From: Candidatus Zixiibacteriota bacterium
GTDB lineage: Bacteria; Zixibacteria; MSB-5A5; RBG-16-43-9
DNA: 37,145 bases
Direction: 5' to 3'
Assembly (NCBI GenBank): GCA_022865345.1
Contig: JALHSU010000097.1
Location: 1 to 37,145 of the forward strand
The notes under the pieces: model-generated
Databases searched by the model: none
What the model was told of the DNA's origin: nothing
What the model saw: the letters and a program-made list of their open reading frames with translations, nothing else
Part shown: piece by piece, positions 8,047 to 15,913 of the stretch
How the letters are laid out: each line of letters opens with the position of its first letter
How positions within the stretch are numbered: the first letter of the stretch is position 1
Position numbers and translations under genes: made by a program

Positions 8047-9573
8047 ATGATTTTACTCCTGGTCATGGATGGTTTTGGGATAAATGAAAAAAAAGAAGGG
8101 AATGCCATTGCCCTGGCAAAAAAGCCGAATTTAGATCGGCTGCTTGTTGATTATCCTCACACGGTTTTAGGAGCATCAGGTCTGGATGTAGGTCTGCCTG
8201 AGGGACAGATGGGGAATAGCGAGGTGGGACATCTTAACTTTGGAGCAGGAAGAATCGTCTATCAGGAAATAACCAGGATAGATAAAGCCATCCAAGATGG
8301 CTCTTTTTTTAAGAACAAAGTTCTGCTTGAGGCGATGAATAAAGCTAAAGAGAACAATTCTGCTCTGCATCTGATGGGATTGGTATCAGACGGAGGAGTG
8401 CATAGTTCCTTGAATCACCTTTATGCCTTATTGAGATTAGCTAAGGATAAAGGGGTCAGAGAACTATACGTGCACGCTTTTATGGATGGACGAGATACTT
8501 CACCAACTGCAGGAAAAGAATATATAAAACGACTTTTAGAAAAATTCAGAGAATATAAGGTTGGCACTCTGTCAACTGTAGTGGGTAGATATTATGCAAT
8601 GGACCGGGACAAAAGATGGGAAAGAGTTGAAAAGGCATACCGGGCAATGGTCTACGGAGAGGGGAAATTGACCTCTGATCCGGTCAAAGCGGTAGAGGAA
8701 TCTTACCAAGAAGAGGTAACTGATGAATTTATCAAACCTATTGTCGTCTCTGAATCAGGTAACCCTCTTTCCGGAAGGATAAAAGAAAAAGACGTAGGGA
8801 TATTTTTCAATTTTAGAGCAGACAGAGCACGGGAGCTTTCATACGTTTTGTCAGAAAAGGATTTTAAGGAATTTGATAGAGGGAATAACCTGACTATTCA
8901 TCTGGTTAATCTGACCCAGTATGACGAAAAACTCCAAACCCCTGTCGCTTTTCCACCAGGCAAGCTCAAAAATATCCTGCCTGGGGTTTTGTCAAAGCGA
9001 GGTCTGAAACAATTACGTATTGCTGAGACAGAGAAATATGCACATGTAACCTTCTTCTTCAATGGAGGAGAAGAAAAACCGTTTGAAGGCGAGGATAGAA
9101 TCCTGGTTCACTCTCCTAAAGTACCAACTTATGATTTAAAACCGGAGATGAGCGCCTATGAGGTAACAGATAAAGTTGTCCAGGCAATCGAGTCAAAAAA
9201 ATATGATTTCATCCTTTTGAACTATGCCAATCCGGATATGGTTGGACATACCGGGATCCTGGAAGCAGCCATAAAGGCAGTAGAAGCAGTTGACACCTGC
9301 GTTGGAAGGGTTGTAGATGCTGTTAGGAATGTAGGTAGCACAGCAATGGTCACCGCAGACCACGGAAATGCGGAGATGATGGTGGATTATAACAACGGCG
9401 AGCCTTTCACTGCCCACACCACAGATTTGGTCCCGTTTATTTTAGTTAAAAATGGTTTCAACGGAAAATTAAGACCCAGAGGCATTTTAGCAGACGTAGC
9501 TCCCACGATTTTGTATTTAATGGGAATAGATAAACCTACAGAGATGGATGGGGTAAATTTGATTTTGTTGTAA
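8047..9573 (+). CDS. gpmI: 2,3-bisphosphoglycerate-independent phosphoglycerate mutase
   Basis: 508 residues, typical of the iPGM family. It interconverts 3- and 2-phosphoglycerate in glycolysis and gluconeogenesis using two metal ions and a phosphoserine intermediate. The start LLVMDGFGINEKKEGNAIA holds the first metal-binding aspartate, GQMGNSEVGHLNFGAGR holds the catalytic serine, FMDGRDTSP and GRYYAMDRDKRW bind phosphosugar, and NYANPDMVGHTG and TADHGNAE supply further metal ligands. All are intact. It starts 10 nt after purM with AAAGG upstream. A RAYT-associated palindrome begins 5 nt after the stop. Confidence 0.97.
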   Translation: MILLLVMDGFGINEKKEGNAIALAKKPNLDRLLVDYPHTVLGASGLDVGLPEGQMGNSEVGHLNFGAGRIVYQEITRIDKAIQDGSFFKNKVLLEAMNKAKENNSALHLMGLVSDGGVHSSLNHLYALLRLAKDKGVRELYVHAFMDGRDTSPTAGKEYIKRLLEKFREYKVGTLSTVVGRYYAMDRDKRWERVEKAYRAMVYGEGKLTSDPVKAVEESYQEEVTDEFIKPIVVSESGNPLSGRIKEKDVGIFFNFRADRARELSYVLSEKDFKEFDRGNNLTIHLVNLTQYDEKLQTPVAFPPGKLKNILPGVLSKRGLKQLRIAETEKYAHVTFFFNGGEEKPFEGEDRILVHSPKVPTYDLKPEMSAYEVTDKVVQAIESKKYDFILLNYANPDMVGHTGILEAAIKAVEAVDTCVGRVVDAVRNVGSTAMVTADHGNAEMMVDYNNGEPFTAHTTDLVPFILVKNGFNGKLRPRGILADVAPTILYLMGIDKPTEMDGVNLILL

Positions 9574-9577
9574 TTTT

Positions 9578-9604
9578 GTAGAGACGCATAGCATGCGTCT
9601 CTAT
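9578..9604. repeat. REP palindrome, copy 1
   Basis: Arms AGAGACGCAT (9580-9589) and ATGCGTCTCT (9593-9602) flank AGC. The same stem occurs inside and just after the RAYT gene downstream (10726-10752 and 10989-11011), where the loop is TCG. Confidence 0.85.
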
Positions 9605-9691
9605 TCCAAAAGTAAAGAATTTTTTTGAGTTATTGGATATTTCCCAAGTTAGATCGAGTAACATATTAAGAGATGGTGGAGAAGAGTTTAC

Positions 9692-10384
9692 ATGATAAAT
9701 TTTAAACTAATAGGAATCAAATTAGGTGAAGGACTAAAATATGACACTTCGATTAATGAAATCAACAGAATAGCAACAGCCATTTTTGATTTTCCAATCT
9801 CGTCTCATCCACACGGAAGTATCACATCCTCACGTTCTCAATTAATTTTTGATTGGGTAATGACTTTGGCTGAACGGCATATCGCTGACGAAAGAAAATT
9901 TCAGTTACTCCAGGAGTTTATTAATGTTTTAACTCCAGAAAATAGTCCTTTAAGAAATCTGATAAAAGAAACTACAGGAATTTATAAATTTGATTTTTGG
10001 AGTATAATTCATAAGGATATTGTTAGTGCTGCAAAAAACAAATTCGAAGATGGTTATTATGCTGACGCCGTAGAGTCAACTCTCAAGGAAATTAATATTC
10101 GTGTTAAGAAAATAGTTCAAGATAAGATTGGGCAAGAGTTTGATGGTGCATCTCTCATGAATAGAGCATTTTCTCTGGAACATCCAATAATAATCTTAGA
10201 TGACCTCTCATCTGAAACTGGTAAAAACATACAAAAAGGATATATGCAAATTTTCGCTGGAGCAATGACGGGAATTAGAAATCCTAAGGCACATGAGAAT
10301 ATAGTTATTGATAAAGAAAGAGCAATGCACTTTCTCTTTTTGACAAGTCTCTTAATGCAAATATTAGATGAATCAAATTACTAA
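9692..10384 (+). CDS. TIGR02391/Ymh-family protein, HEPN-like
   Basis: 230 residues. The C-terminal half resembles the Hypoth_Ymh (TIGR02391) family: a helical DAVESTLKEINIRVKKIV block, then FAGAMTGIRNPKAHEN. The RNPKAH segment (R196 to H201) fits the R-x4-6-H motif of HEPN ribonuclease domains. Family members are often found in accessory, plasmid, phage or defence contexts, but few have been characterised, so the RNase role is inferred from the motif. The start ATG has GGAGAAG upstream. The gene is AT-richer than gpmI and sits beside a RAYT locus, which suits accessory DNA. No antitoxin-like partner (MNT, HTH) is adjacent. Confidence 0.65.
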   Translation: MINFKLIGIKLGEGLKYDTSINEINRIATAIFDFPISSHPHGSITSSRSQLIFDWVMTLAERHIADERKFQLLQEFINVLTPENSPLRNLIKETTGIYKFDFWSIIHKDIVSAAKNKFEDGYYADAVESTLKEINIRVKKIVQDKIGQEFDGASLMNRAFSLEHPIIILDDLSSETGKNIQKGYMQIFAGAMTGIRNPKAHENIVIDKERAMHFLFLTSLLMQILDESNY

Positions 10385-10434
10385 AATTTGAGTTTGGTCT
10401 GGGAGCAGCATATCAAGTCAAATCTCATAGAAGA

Positions 10435-10985
10435 GTGAAGAAAAGGATGACACTCTATAAAAACCAATACCGCATCGAATCCACCCGCTTAAAAGAGTGG
10501 GTTTACTCCCGTTACGGCTATTATTTCGTAACCATCTGCACAAAAGACAAGCAGTATTTTTTCGGTGACATTGTAGCAGATAAAATGCAATTGTCAGAGA
10601 TAGGGAAAATAGTTGCTGGCGAATGGGGAAAAACAGATAGTATTAGGGATTACGCAAAATTGGATGAATGCGTGATAATGCTCAATCATTTGCACGGGAT
10701 AGTTATAATTCAGAATGAAAACAACGTAGAGACGCATTCGATGCGTCTCTACGAAAAGATAATTTATCAAATATCATTCGTGGATTCAAATCTGCCACGG
10801 TCAAAAAAGCTCACCAAAAAGGTTTTACGAATTTTGCCTGGCAATCCAGATTTTATGACCACATTATCCGCAATGAAAAAGAGCTACATGACATTCGGCA
10901 ATATATTGTTTATAATTCCTTAAAATGGCAATTTGATGAGGAGAATCAAAATAATATAAAGAAACAAACCGATAACAAAAAATAA
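10435..10985 (+). pseudogene. Frameshifted REP-associated tyrosine transposase (RAYT, Y1/IS200-like)
   Basis: The first half reads MTLYKNQYRIESTRLKEW and GYYFVTICTKDKQYFFG, then LNHLHGIVII, where HLH is the HUH metal-binding motif of Y1 transposases. After the REP palindrome inside the gene (10726-10752) the expected continuation is found one frame over: DNLSNIIRGFKSATVKK, then WQSRFYDHIIRNEKELHD and IRQYIVYNSLKWQFDEEN, ending at a stop at 10983-10985. That part holds the tyrosine of FYDHIIR, expected to be the nucleophile. Without the shift, translation stops at 10923 in unrelated sequence. One extra base (or two lost) near 10750-10756 explains it. RAYTs mobilise or maintain REP palindromes. 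The start may be GTG at 10435 or ATG at 10447. Confidence 0.85.
10726..10752. repeat. REP palindrome, copy 2, inside the RAYT gene
   Basis: Perfect arms GTAGAGACGCAT and ATGCGTCTCTAC flank TCG. In the upstream frame it encodes VETHSMRLY. The frame break of the RAYT gene falls at its right edge. Confidence 0.9.
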
Positions 10986-10988
10986 TTC

Positions 10989-11011
10989 AGAGACGCATTC
11001 GATGCGTCTCT
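10989..11011. repeat. REP palindrome, copy 3, after the RAYT gene
   Basis: Arms AGAGACGCAT and ATGCGTCTCT flank TCG, the same loop as copy 2. It begins 4 nt after the restored RAYT stop codon and ends 21 nt before the lnt ATG. Confidence 0.9.
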
Positions 11012-11032
11012 ACAAAGTTCCCAAAGCCATTG

Positions 11033-12523
11033 ATGACTTATAAAAAAACAATCCTTTTCATTTTTATATCATCCTTTCTTTTCTCTTTATCCTTTCCCCC
11101 TTTCCCTGCCGGTTTTTTTGCTTATTTTGCTCTGGTTTTTTTGTTTTTCGCTTTAGAGGATAAAGGTGGCTGGGAATCTTTTAAATTAGGTTACATCTGG
11201 GGACTGGTCACCAATGTATTGCTTTTATACTGGATCACCTGGGCTACCCTGCCGGGGATCCTGGGAGCTATCTTGATTTTATCTCTGTATACTGCTTTTC
11301 TTTTTCTTTTTTACTCCTGGGTTCAAAAAACGCTCAAGGAAAAAGCTGTCTTTTTTATGCCTTTTCTCTGGATAATGCTGGAATATGGCAGGTCCCTTTT
11401 TGAGATTGGCTTTCCCTGGCTTAATTTATCCTATACCCAGACCTATTACCTGAGCTTGATCCAGTATGTATCTATTATAGGAAATTATGGCGTATCCTTC
11501 TGGATCGTCTGGGTAAATGTTCTCGTATACCTGGGAGTCAAAAACTTTGCCTCCAGCAGAAAAGTATTAACTTATGCGGCTTTAATTCTCCTTCTGTTCT
11601 TAGCGCCGTTTGTGTATGGCAACAAAGTCTTGAATCAAAAAACAGACGCCAGACAGGTTGATATCGCCTTAGTTCAGGGGAATATCCCCCAGGATGTCAA
11701 GTGGGATTACAAGCTCCTGGATTATAACTTTCAGGTTTTCACAGATCTTACCAGAAAGATACCTGAAAAAGTCGACCTTATCTTATGGCCTGAAACTGCC
11801 GCTCCCTGCTATCTGCGGGCTGAGCCTAAATATTTTTCACTAATCAAATCCTTGTCTGATTCTCTTCAGACTCCCCTGGTTTTGGGCACTAACGACTATT
11901 CAGTGCTGGGTCAGGGGAATTATCTTTACTACAATTCTGCTTTTTACTTTGACCCTTATCAGAACAATTTTGCGGCATATAATAAAATCCATCTTGTGCC
12001 TTTTTCAGAATGGGTCCCTTATCCGAAAGTCTTAGGCTGGCTTTACAAGATAAAATTCGGGCTTTCAGATTATACTCCGGGAAAAGATTATATACTTTTC
12101 GAAAATCCCAAAGGTAAATTCCCGGCTTTGATCTGCTTTGAGGCGGTTTTCCCGGATCTGGTTAGAAAATTCGTCTTAAAGGGAGCAGACTTTGTAGTGA
12201 ACATAACCAATGACGGCTGGTGGGGAAAAACAGCCGGACCTTATCAGCATGCCCAGATAAACGTGTTCCGGGCAATTGAGAATCGGATAAGTATTGCCCG
12301 GTGTGCCAACACCGGGGTTTCGATGTTTGTGGACCCGTATGGAAGAATAACCCAGAAGACAAAAATCTACGTCCAGGATGTTTTGACCGGTAAGATTCCG
12401 CTGAGAAATGAGCTGACCTTTTATACCCGATATGGCGACTGGTTTGCTAAGGGAGTCTCTCTGCTTTCTATTCTGATCTTAGCGTATAGTCTTTTATGGA
12501 AGGTCGTAGGTGATAGGAAGTAG
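11033..12523 (+). CDS. lnt: Apolipoprotein N-acyltransferase
   Basis: About 496 residues. Lnt transfers the third acyl chain to the N-terminal cysteine of lipoproteins in the inner membrane, the last maturation step before Lol export. Several membrane helices fill the first 200 residues (for example TILFIFISSFLFSLSF and KVLTYAALILLLFLAPF). The nitrilase-like periplasmic domain follows with the Glu-Lys-Cys triad in context: LWPETAAP (E near 253), YNKIHLVPFSEW (K near 318) and LICFEAVFPD (C near 368). One more helix closes the protein. The frame also offers a TTG at 11030; the ATG at 11033 is preferred. A secreted propeller protein follows 35 nt downstream. lolD and a lolC/E gene lie at the other end of the window. 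Confidence 0.95.
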   Translation: MTYKKTILFIFISSFLFSLSFPPFPAGFFAYFALVFLFFALEDKGGWESFKLGYIWGLVTNVLLLYWITWATLPGILGAILILSLYTAFLFLFYSWVQKTLKEKAVFFMPFLWIMLEYGRSLFEIGFPWLNLSYTQTYYLSLIQYVSIIGNYGVSFWIVWVNVLVYLGVKNFASSRKVLTYAALILLLFLAPFVYGNKVLNQKTDARQVDIALVQGNIPQDVKWDYKLLDYNFQVFTDLTRKIPEKVDLILWPETAAPCYLRAEPKYFSLIKSLSDSLQTPLVLGTNDYSVLGQGNYLYYNSAFYFDPYQNNFAAYNKIHLVPFSEWVPYPKVLGWLYKIKFGLSDYTPGKDYILFENPKGKFPALICFEAVFPDLVRKFVLKGADFVVNITNDGWWGKTAGPYQHAQINVFRAIENRISIARCANTGVSMFVDPYGRITQKTKIYVQDVLTGKIPLRNELTFYTRYGDWFAKGVSLLSILILAYSLLWKVVGDRK

Positions 12524-12558
12524 GTTGTAGACAGCAAACAGGAGACAGGGACGAAAAA

Positions 12559-14766
12559 ATGAGACGATTGATTTTTTCCTTTTTCTGGATTTTAATCTTA
12601 TCCAATCCGCTCTTTTCCGCAGTTGGGGACTGGGCTACTTATACTAATATGAACTATTCAAAGCAGATCCTTCTAAAAGATGGTTATCTGTGGGTGGCAA
12701 CAACTGGAGGATTGGTAAAGTTTAATCTCTCAGATGAGACTTACAGGAAAATAACCAATGTAGAAGGTCTGGGAGGAAATTATCTTTATTCTTTAGCAGT
12801 TGACACTGCTGGAACGTTCTGGTTCGGCGCAAAGAACGGAACCTTGACCAAATATAATCCCCAGGGTGATTTTTTCAGGGTATATGATTTCCTGGACCGG
12901 GACGGCTCAAGGCTCTGGATAAAATATATCGCTCCAGACGAAGATAAGCTCTGGGTAGGGCTGAATAAAGGGGTAAGCCTTTTTCAAATTTACAAAAACG
13001 ATGGGGAGATCAAGGAAACATACAGGCATTTCGGGAACTTAGCCCAGGAAATTGAGGTCAACTCAGTTGTCCTCACACCCACTAAAGTCTGGGTCGGCAC
13101 AGTTAAAGGGGTTGCCTTTGCCCCTAAAAATGACCCGAATCTTTTAGATTACTCTCACTGGTATTCCTTTGTATCTGGCCAGAAAGGGCTTACCAACGAC
13201 ACAGTCAATACTGTTTTGAGTGTGGATGAAGAGATTTATATCGGCACAAATAAAGGGGTTTTTGAATTTAACAGCACAGACTCGAATTGGTCCCTTTCCG
13301 GTTTAAATAACCTGATTGTGCATGACTTAAAATATAGCTCTGGAAAAATCTATGCAGGCACAAATTCCGGACTTTTTGTCAACGAAAACAGCATCTGGTC
13401 TCAGGTAAGCACCTCAGGATTGACAAACGGAAATCTAAACGCAGTGGCAATCGAGACCTCAGGAAATATCTGGGCAGGAACTGAAGGTGGAGGAATCTCG
13501 GTTTATGCCAATTCTTACTGGACAAACTTCAAAATAGATGGGCCTCCAGGGAATATTTTTAACAAAATTGCAATAGAGGAGGGAGGGAAAATATGGTGTT
13601 CTAACTGGACTGGAGGTTGTTCCTCCTTTGATGGGACAGACTGGAAAGAATTTCAGGATACCATTTATTCCCTTTTTGGTCGCAGACCCATAATGGCGAC
13701 TGTGTCCTTAGATTTTGAAAGCAATATCTGGTTTGGTTCCTGGGGAGATGGCCTTTATAAGTTAGATCCGCAGGGAAATTGGTCTATGTATGATTCCAGT
13801 AATAGCGAGCTAAGACCATATGCAGGACATCCCTTTAATACAGTAGTAAGTGATGTGGTGATAGATGGGGCGGGAGTCAAATGGATGGCCAACTGGGAGG
13901 GGGTGGAAGGGAGATGTGTTGTGGCACTGCAAAATAATCAGTGGACACCTTACCTTTCTTCAGATGGAATAAAGTCTAATCTTATAAACTCTCTTTATGC
14001 TGAAGGAGGACGTCTCTGGATCTGCCACCGGGATGTCGGCTTGGGTTTTCTGGATTATAAAGGTACACCCGGGAATAAAAGCGATGACTCCATCCATTAT
14101 TATGATGACATAGAGGGACATCTCTCAGGAAAGGATGTTAGAGCTGCCAGGTTTGATCTCAAGGGAAAACTGTGGGCAGGAACCAATGCAGGATTAGACT
14201 GCTGGGACCCGGAATTAAGCTACACCCCTTATTTTAGAGGCGTGCAGCTTCCTGAGCCATTAGGACCTCAAGTCAACTGGATAACAGTAGATGAGATGAA
14301 TAACAAATGGATCGGAACGATAAATGGCGTGGGCGTGATTAATGACCAGGATTCGTTTATTTACGTTTTCACCACGACCAACAGTAAATTGGTGGATGAC
14401 CTGGTCTGGTTTATCAATGTAGACAATAGCAGAGGCAAAGCCTGGATCGGAACCGAGAATGGACTTTCGTCTTTTCAATATAAAGTCCCGGCAGAGAATT
14501 TGTGTCAGGTTCATCCATATCCCAACCCGGTGGTTTTGCGGAACGGAGATGAAAAGGTTACCTTCGATGTCCCTCTGGAGACTAAGGTGAGGATATATAC
14601 TGTAGCTGGAGACTGGGTAGCAGAGGCTAAATCCGGCGGGATTGGAAAAGAATGGGATTTAAGGAATAGATCCGGTAATCTGGTTGCCTCAGGAATCTAC
14701 CTTTTCCTTTTATTTGACAACCAGCGTGGCACCTGTGCCGGGAAGATCGTGGTCATTCGTGAATAA
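12559..14766 (+). CDS. Secreted two-component-regulator-type beta-propeller with sorting-like C-terminus
   Basis: 735 residues. A signal peptide is visible (MRRLIFSFFWILILSNPLFS, cleavage probably after FSA). The body is a run of propeller blades with the recurrent motif W-x-G-T-x-x-G-L/V: WVATTGGLVKF, WFGAKNGTLTKY, WVGTVKGVAF, WAGTEGGGISVY, WAGTNAGLDCW, WIGTENGLSSF. The last 85 residues form an FlgD-Ig/sorting-like domain: VHPYPNPVV, VRIYTVAGDWV and NLVASGIYLFLL. Similar repeats form sensor domains of hybrid two-component systems, but no kinase follows here, so this is an exported protein of unknown ligand. It lies between lnt and a FemAB-like gene, with only 6 nt to the latter. Confidence 0.88.
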   Translation: MRRLIFSFFWILILSNPLFSAVGDWATYTNMNYSKQILLKDGYLWVATTGGLVKFNLSDETYRKITNVEGLGGNYLYSLAVDTAGTFWFGAKNGTLTKYNPQGDFFRVYDFLDRDGSRLWIKYIAPDEDKLWVGLNKGVSLFQIYKNDGEIKETYRHFGNLAQEIEVNSVVLTPTKVWVGTVKGVAFAPKNDPNLLDYSHWYSFVSGQKGLTNDTVNTVLSVDEEIYIGTNKGVFEFNSTDSNWSLSGLNNLIVHDLKYSSGKIYAGTNSGLFVNENSIWSQVSTSGLTNGNLNAVAIETSGNIWAGTEGGGISVYANSYWTNFKIDGPPGNIFNKIAIEEGGKIWCSNWTGGCSSFDGTDWKEFQDTIYSLFGRRPIMATVSLDFESNIWFGSWGDGLYKLDPQGNWSMYDSSNSELRPYAGHPFNTVVSDVVIDGAGVKWMANWEGVEGRCVVALQNNQWTPYLSSDGIKSNLINSLYAEGGRLWICHRDVGLGFLDYKGTPGNKSDDSIHYYDDIEGHLSGKDVRAARFDLKGKLWAGTNAGLDCWDPELSYTPYFRGVQLPEPLGPQVNWITVDEMNNKWIGTINGVGVINDQDSFIYVFTTTNSKLVDDLVWFINVDNSRGKAWIGTENGLSSFQYKVPAENLCQVHPYPNPVVLRNGDEKVTFDVPLETKVRIYTVAGDWVAEAKSGGIGKEWDLRNRSGNLVASGIYLFLLFDNQRGTCAGKIVVIRE

Positions 14767-14772
14767 AAAGGT

Positions 14773-15750
14773 ATGGGGTTAGAGCTTCTCTATTTAGCAG
14801 ATCTGGACGAGCAAAAATGGGAAGAGCTTCTTTTTAACTCTCCTTTAAGCACCTTTTATCATAAGTCCAACTGGGCTAAACTCTGGTTTTCCAGTTTTGT
14901 TTATTTCACGCCTCTTTTTTTAGTTTATTCAGGCGAAAATGGAGAATACAAGGCAGGCTTCCCTTTTATCCTCTCTGATAAGTACAGGTTGAAAAGGGTC
15001 TATTCGATGCCGTTTGGCACCTATGGCGGAATGATTCTCTCTAAAGAGCTTTCGTCAGAGGAAGCCGAAGAGCTATACAGAAAAATCGATGAGGAGTTAA
15101 GGAAACTCAAACTGGCAAGTGTGGAGGTGATAGATTTTTTCGGCCAGCAAAAGAATCTTATCCAGTACGGTTATAATGCTGTGAAAGCTTATACCCATCT
15201 TCTGGATTTATCAAAATATATGGATGACCCGGTTCATAAGACCAAAAGGGGTGCAATCCAGGCAGAAAAAAAAGGTGTGAAGGTGGAGCCTCTCTCCTCA
15301 GTCGAGAAAATCAGAGATTGTTACAACCTGGTTCTGGAAAGAGACAAACGGCACGGGTTAAAAAGATCGAAATTCCCGCTCGGCTTGTACGAAAATATCT
15401 GGAATATTTTGAAATCCGGACAGGAGCTCCGATGGAGCGTGGCAACAGTCGACGAACAGACCATAGCCTTTCAGATAAATTTCCTTTTCAGGGATACTAT
15501 TTATTATTGGGAGGGTGCCTCCCTTTCTGAAGCTTTGAACCTGAGACCCAATGATGCTTTGTTCTCCGATACTATCCAGTGGGGGATTGCTCAGGGTTAT
15601 AGATACCTAAATTTAGGGGGTTCTCCGGAAAAAGCAGAAGGACTGGTAAGATTCAAAGAAGCCTGGGGAGGAGAAAGAAAAGATTACCTGATTTATTCAA
15701 AGAAGAAATTCTGGTATAAAACTGCTGAGAAGCTGAGACGACTTTTGTAG
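14773..15750 (+). CDS. FemAB/GNAT-like aminoacyl- or acyltransferase
   Basis: 325 residues, resembling the FemAB-related GNAT proteins (BioF2-like, Acetyltransf_6) often found in polysaccharide clusters. Visible blocks are FYHKSNWAKLWFSS, FPFILSDKYRLKRVYSMPFG, a DPVHKTKRGAIQAEKKGV segment, FQINFLFRDTIYYWEGAS, and YLNLGGSPEKAEGLVRFKEA with the usual aromatic-rich end. Such enzymes add amino acids or acyl groups to peptidoglycan or surface-glycan precursors; the substrate here is unknown. It follows the propeller gene by 6 nt and precedes glycosyltransferases. Its stop codon TAG is the second to fourth base of a GTAGGGACAG palindromic repeat, so the C-terminus has been set by the repeat. Confidence 0.8.
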   Translation: MGLELLYLADLDEQKWEELLFNSPLSTFYHKSNWAKLWFSSFVYFTPLFLVYSGENGEYKAGFPFILSDKYRLKRVYSMPFGTYGGMILSKELSSEEAEELYRKIDEELRKLKLASVEVIDFFGQQKNLIQYGYNAVKAYTHLLDLSKYMDDPVHKTKRGAIQAEKKGVKVEPLSSVEKIRDCYNLVLERDKRHGLKRSKFPLGLYENIWNILKSGQELRWSVATVDEQTIAFQINFLFRDTIYYWEGASLSEALNLRPNDALFSDTIQWGIAQGYRYLNLGGSPEKAEGLVRFKEAWGGERKDYLIYSKKKFWYKTAEKLRRLL

Positions 15751-15781
15751 GGACAGAATCCGCCTGAGGTGGATTCTGTCC
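15747..15781. repeat. Palindromic repeat that supplies the FemAB-like stop codon
   Basis: Perfect 11-bp arms GGACAGAATCC (15751-15761) and GGATTCTGTCC (15771-15781) flank GCCTGAGGT. A relative with the same loop lies at 21694-21733 and a compact one at 23143-23173. The GTAG at its left end includes the TAG stop. Confidence 0.85.
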
Positions 15782-15807
15782 ATTTGTCTTTACCTAAACG
15801 AACCTAA

Positions 15808-15899
15808 TGTCATTGCGAGTCCCCGTAGGGGACGAAGCAATCCTTCCACTTTCAACGAACAGATTGCTTCGTCGGTCAAATGACCTCCTCGCAATGACA
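15808..15899. repeat. 92-bp nested inverted repeat (MITE-like)
   Basis: Outer arms TGTCATTGCGAG (15808-15819) and CTCGCAATGACA (15888-15899) are perfect. Inner arms GACGAAGCAATC (15831-15842) and GATTGCTTCGTC (15862-15873) are perfect, and TCCCCGTAGGGGA forms a small hairpin between outer and inner left arms. There is no coding capacity. It ends 14 nt before the next gene. Confidence 0.85.
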
Positions 15900-15913
15900 A
15901 TAAGAGACTAAAG

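Noticed and set aside
12501-12545. Short tandem-like GTAGGTGATAGG motif after lnt
   Set aside because: The units are too irregular to call a repeat with confidence; it partly overlaps the last codons of lnt.
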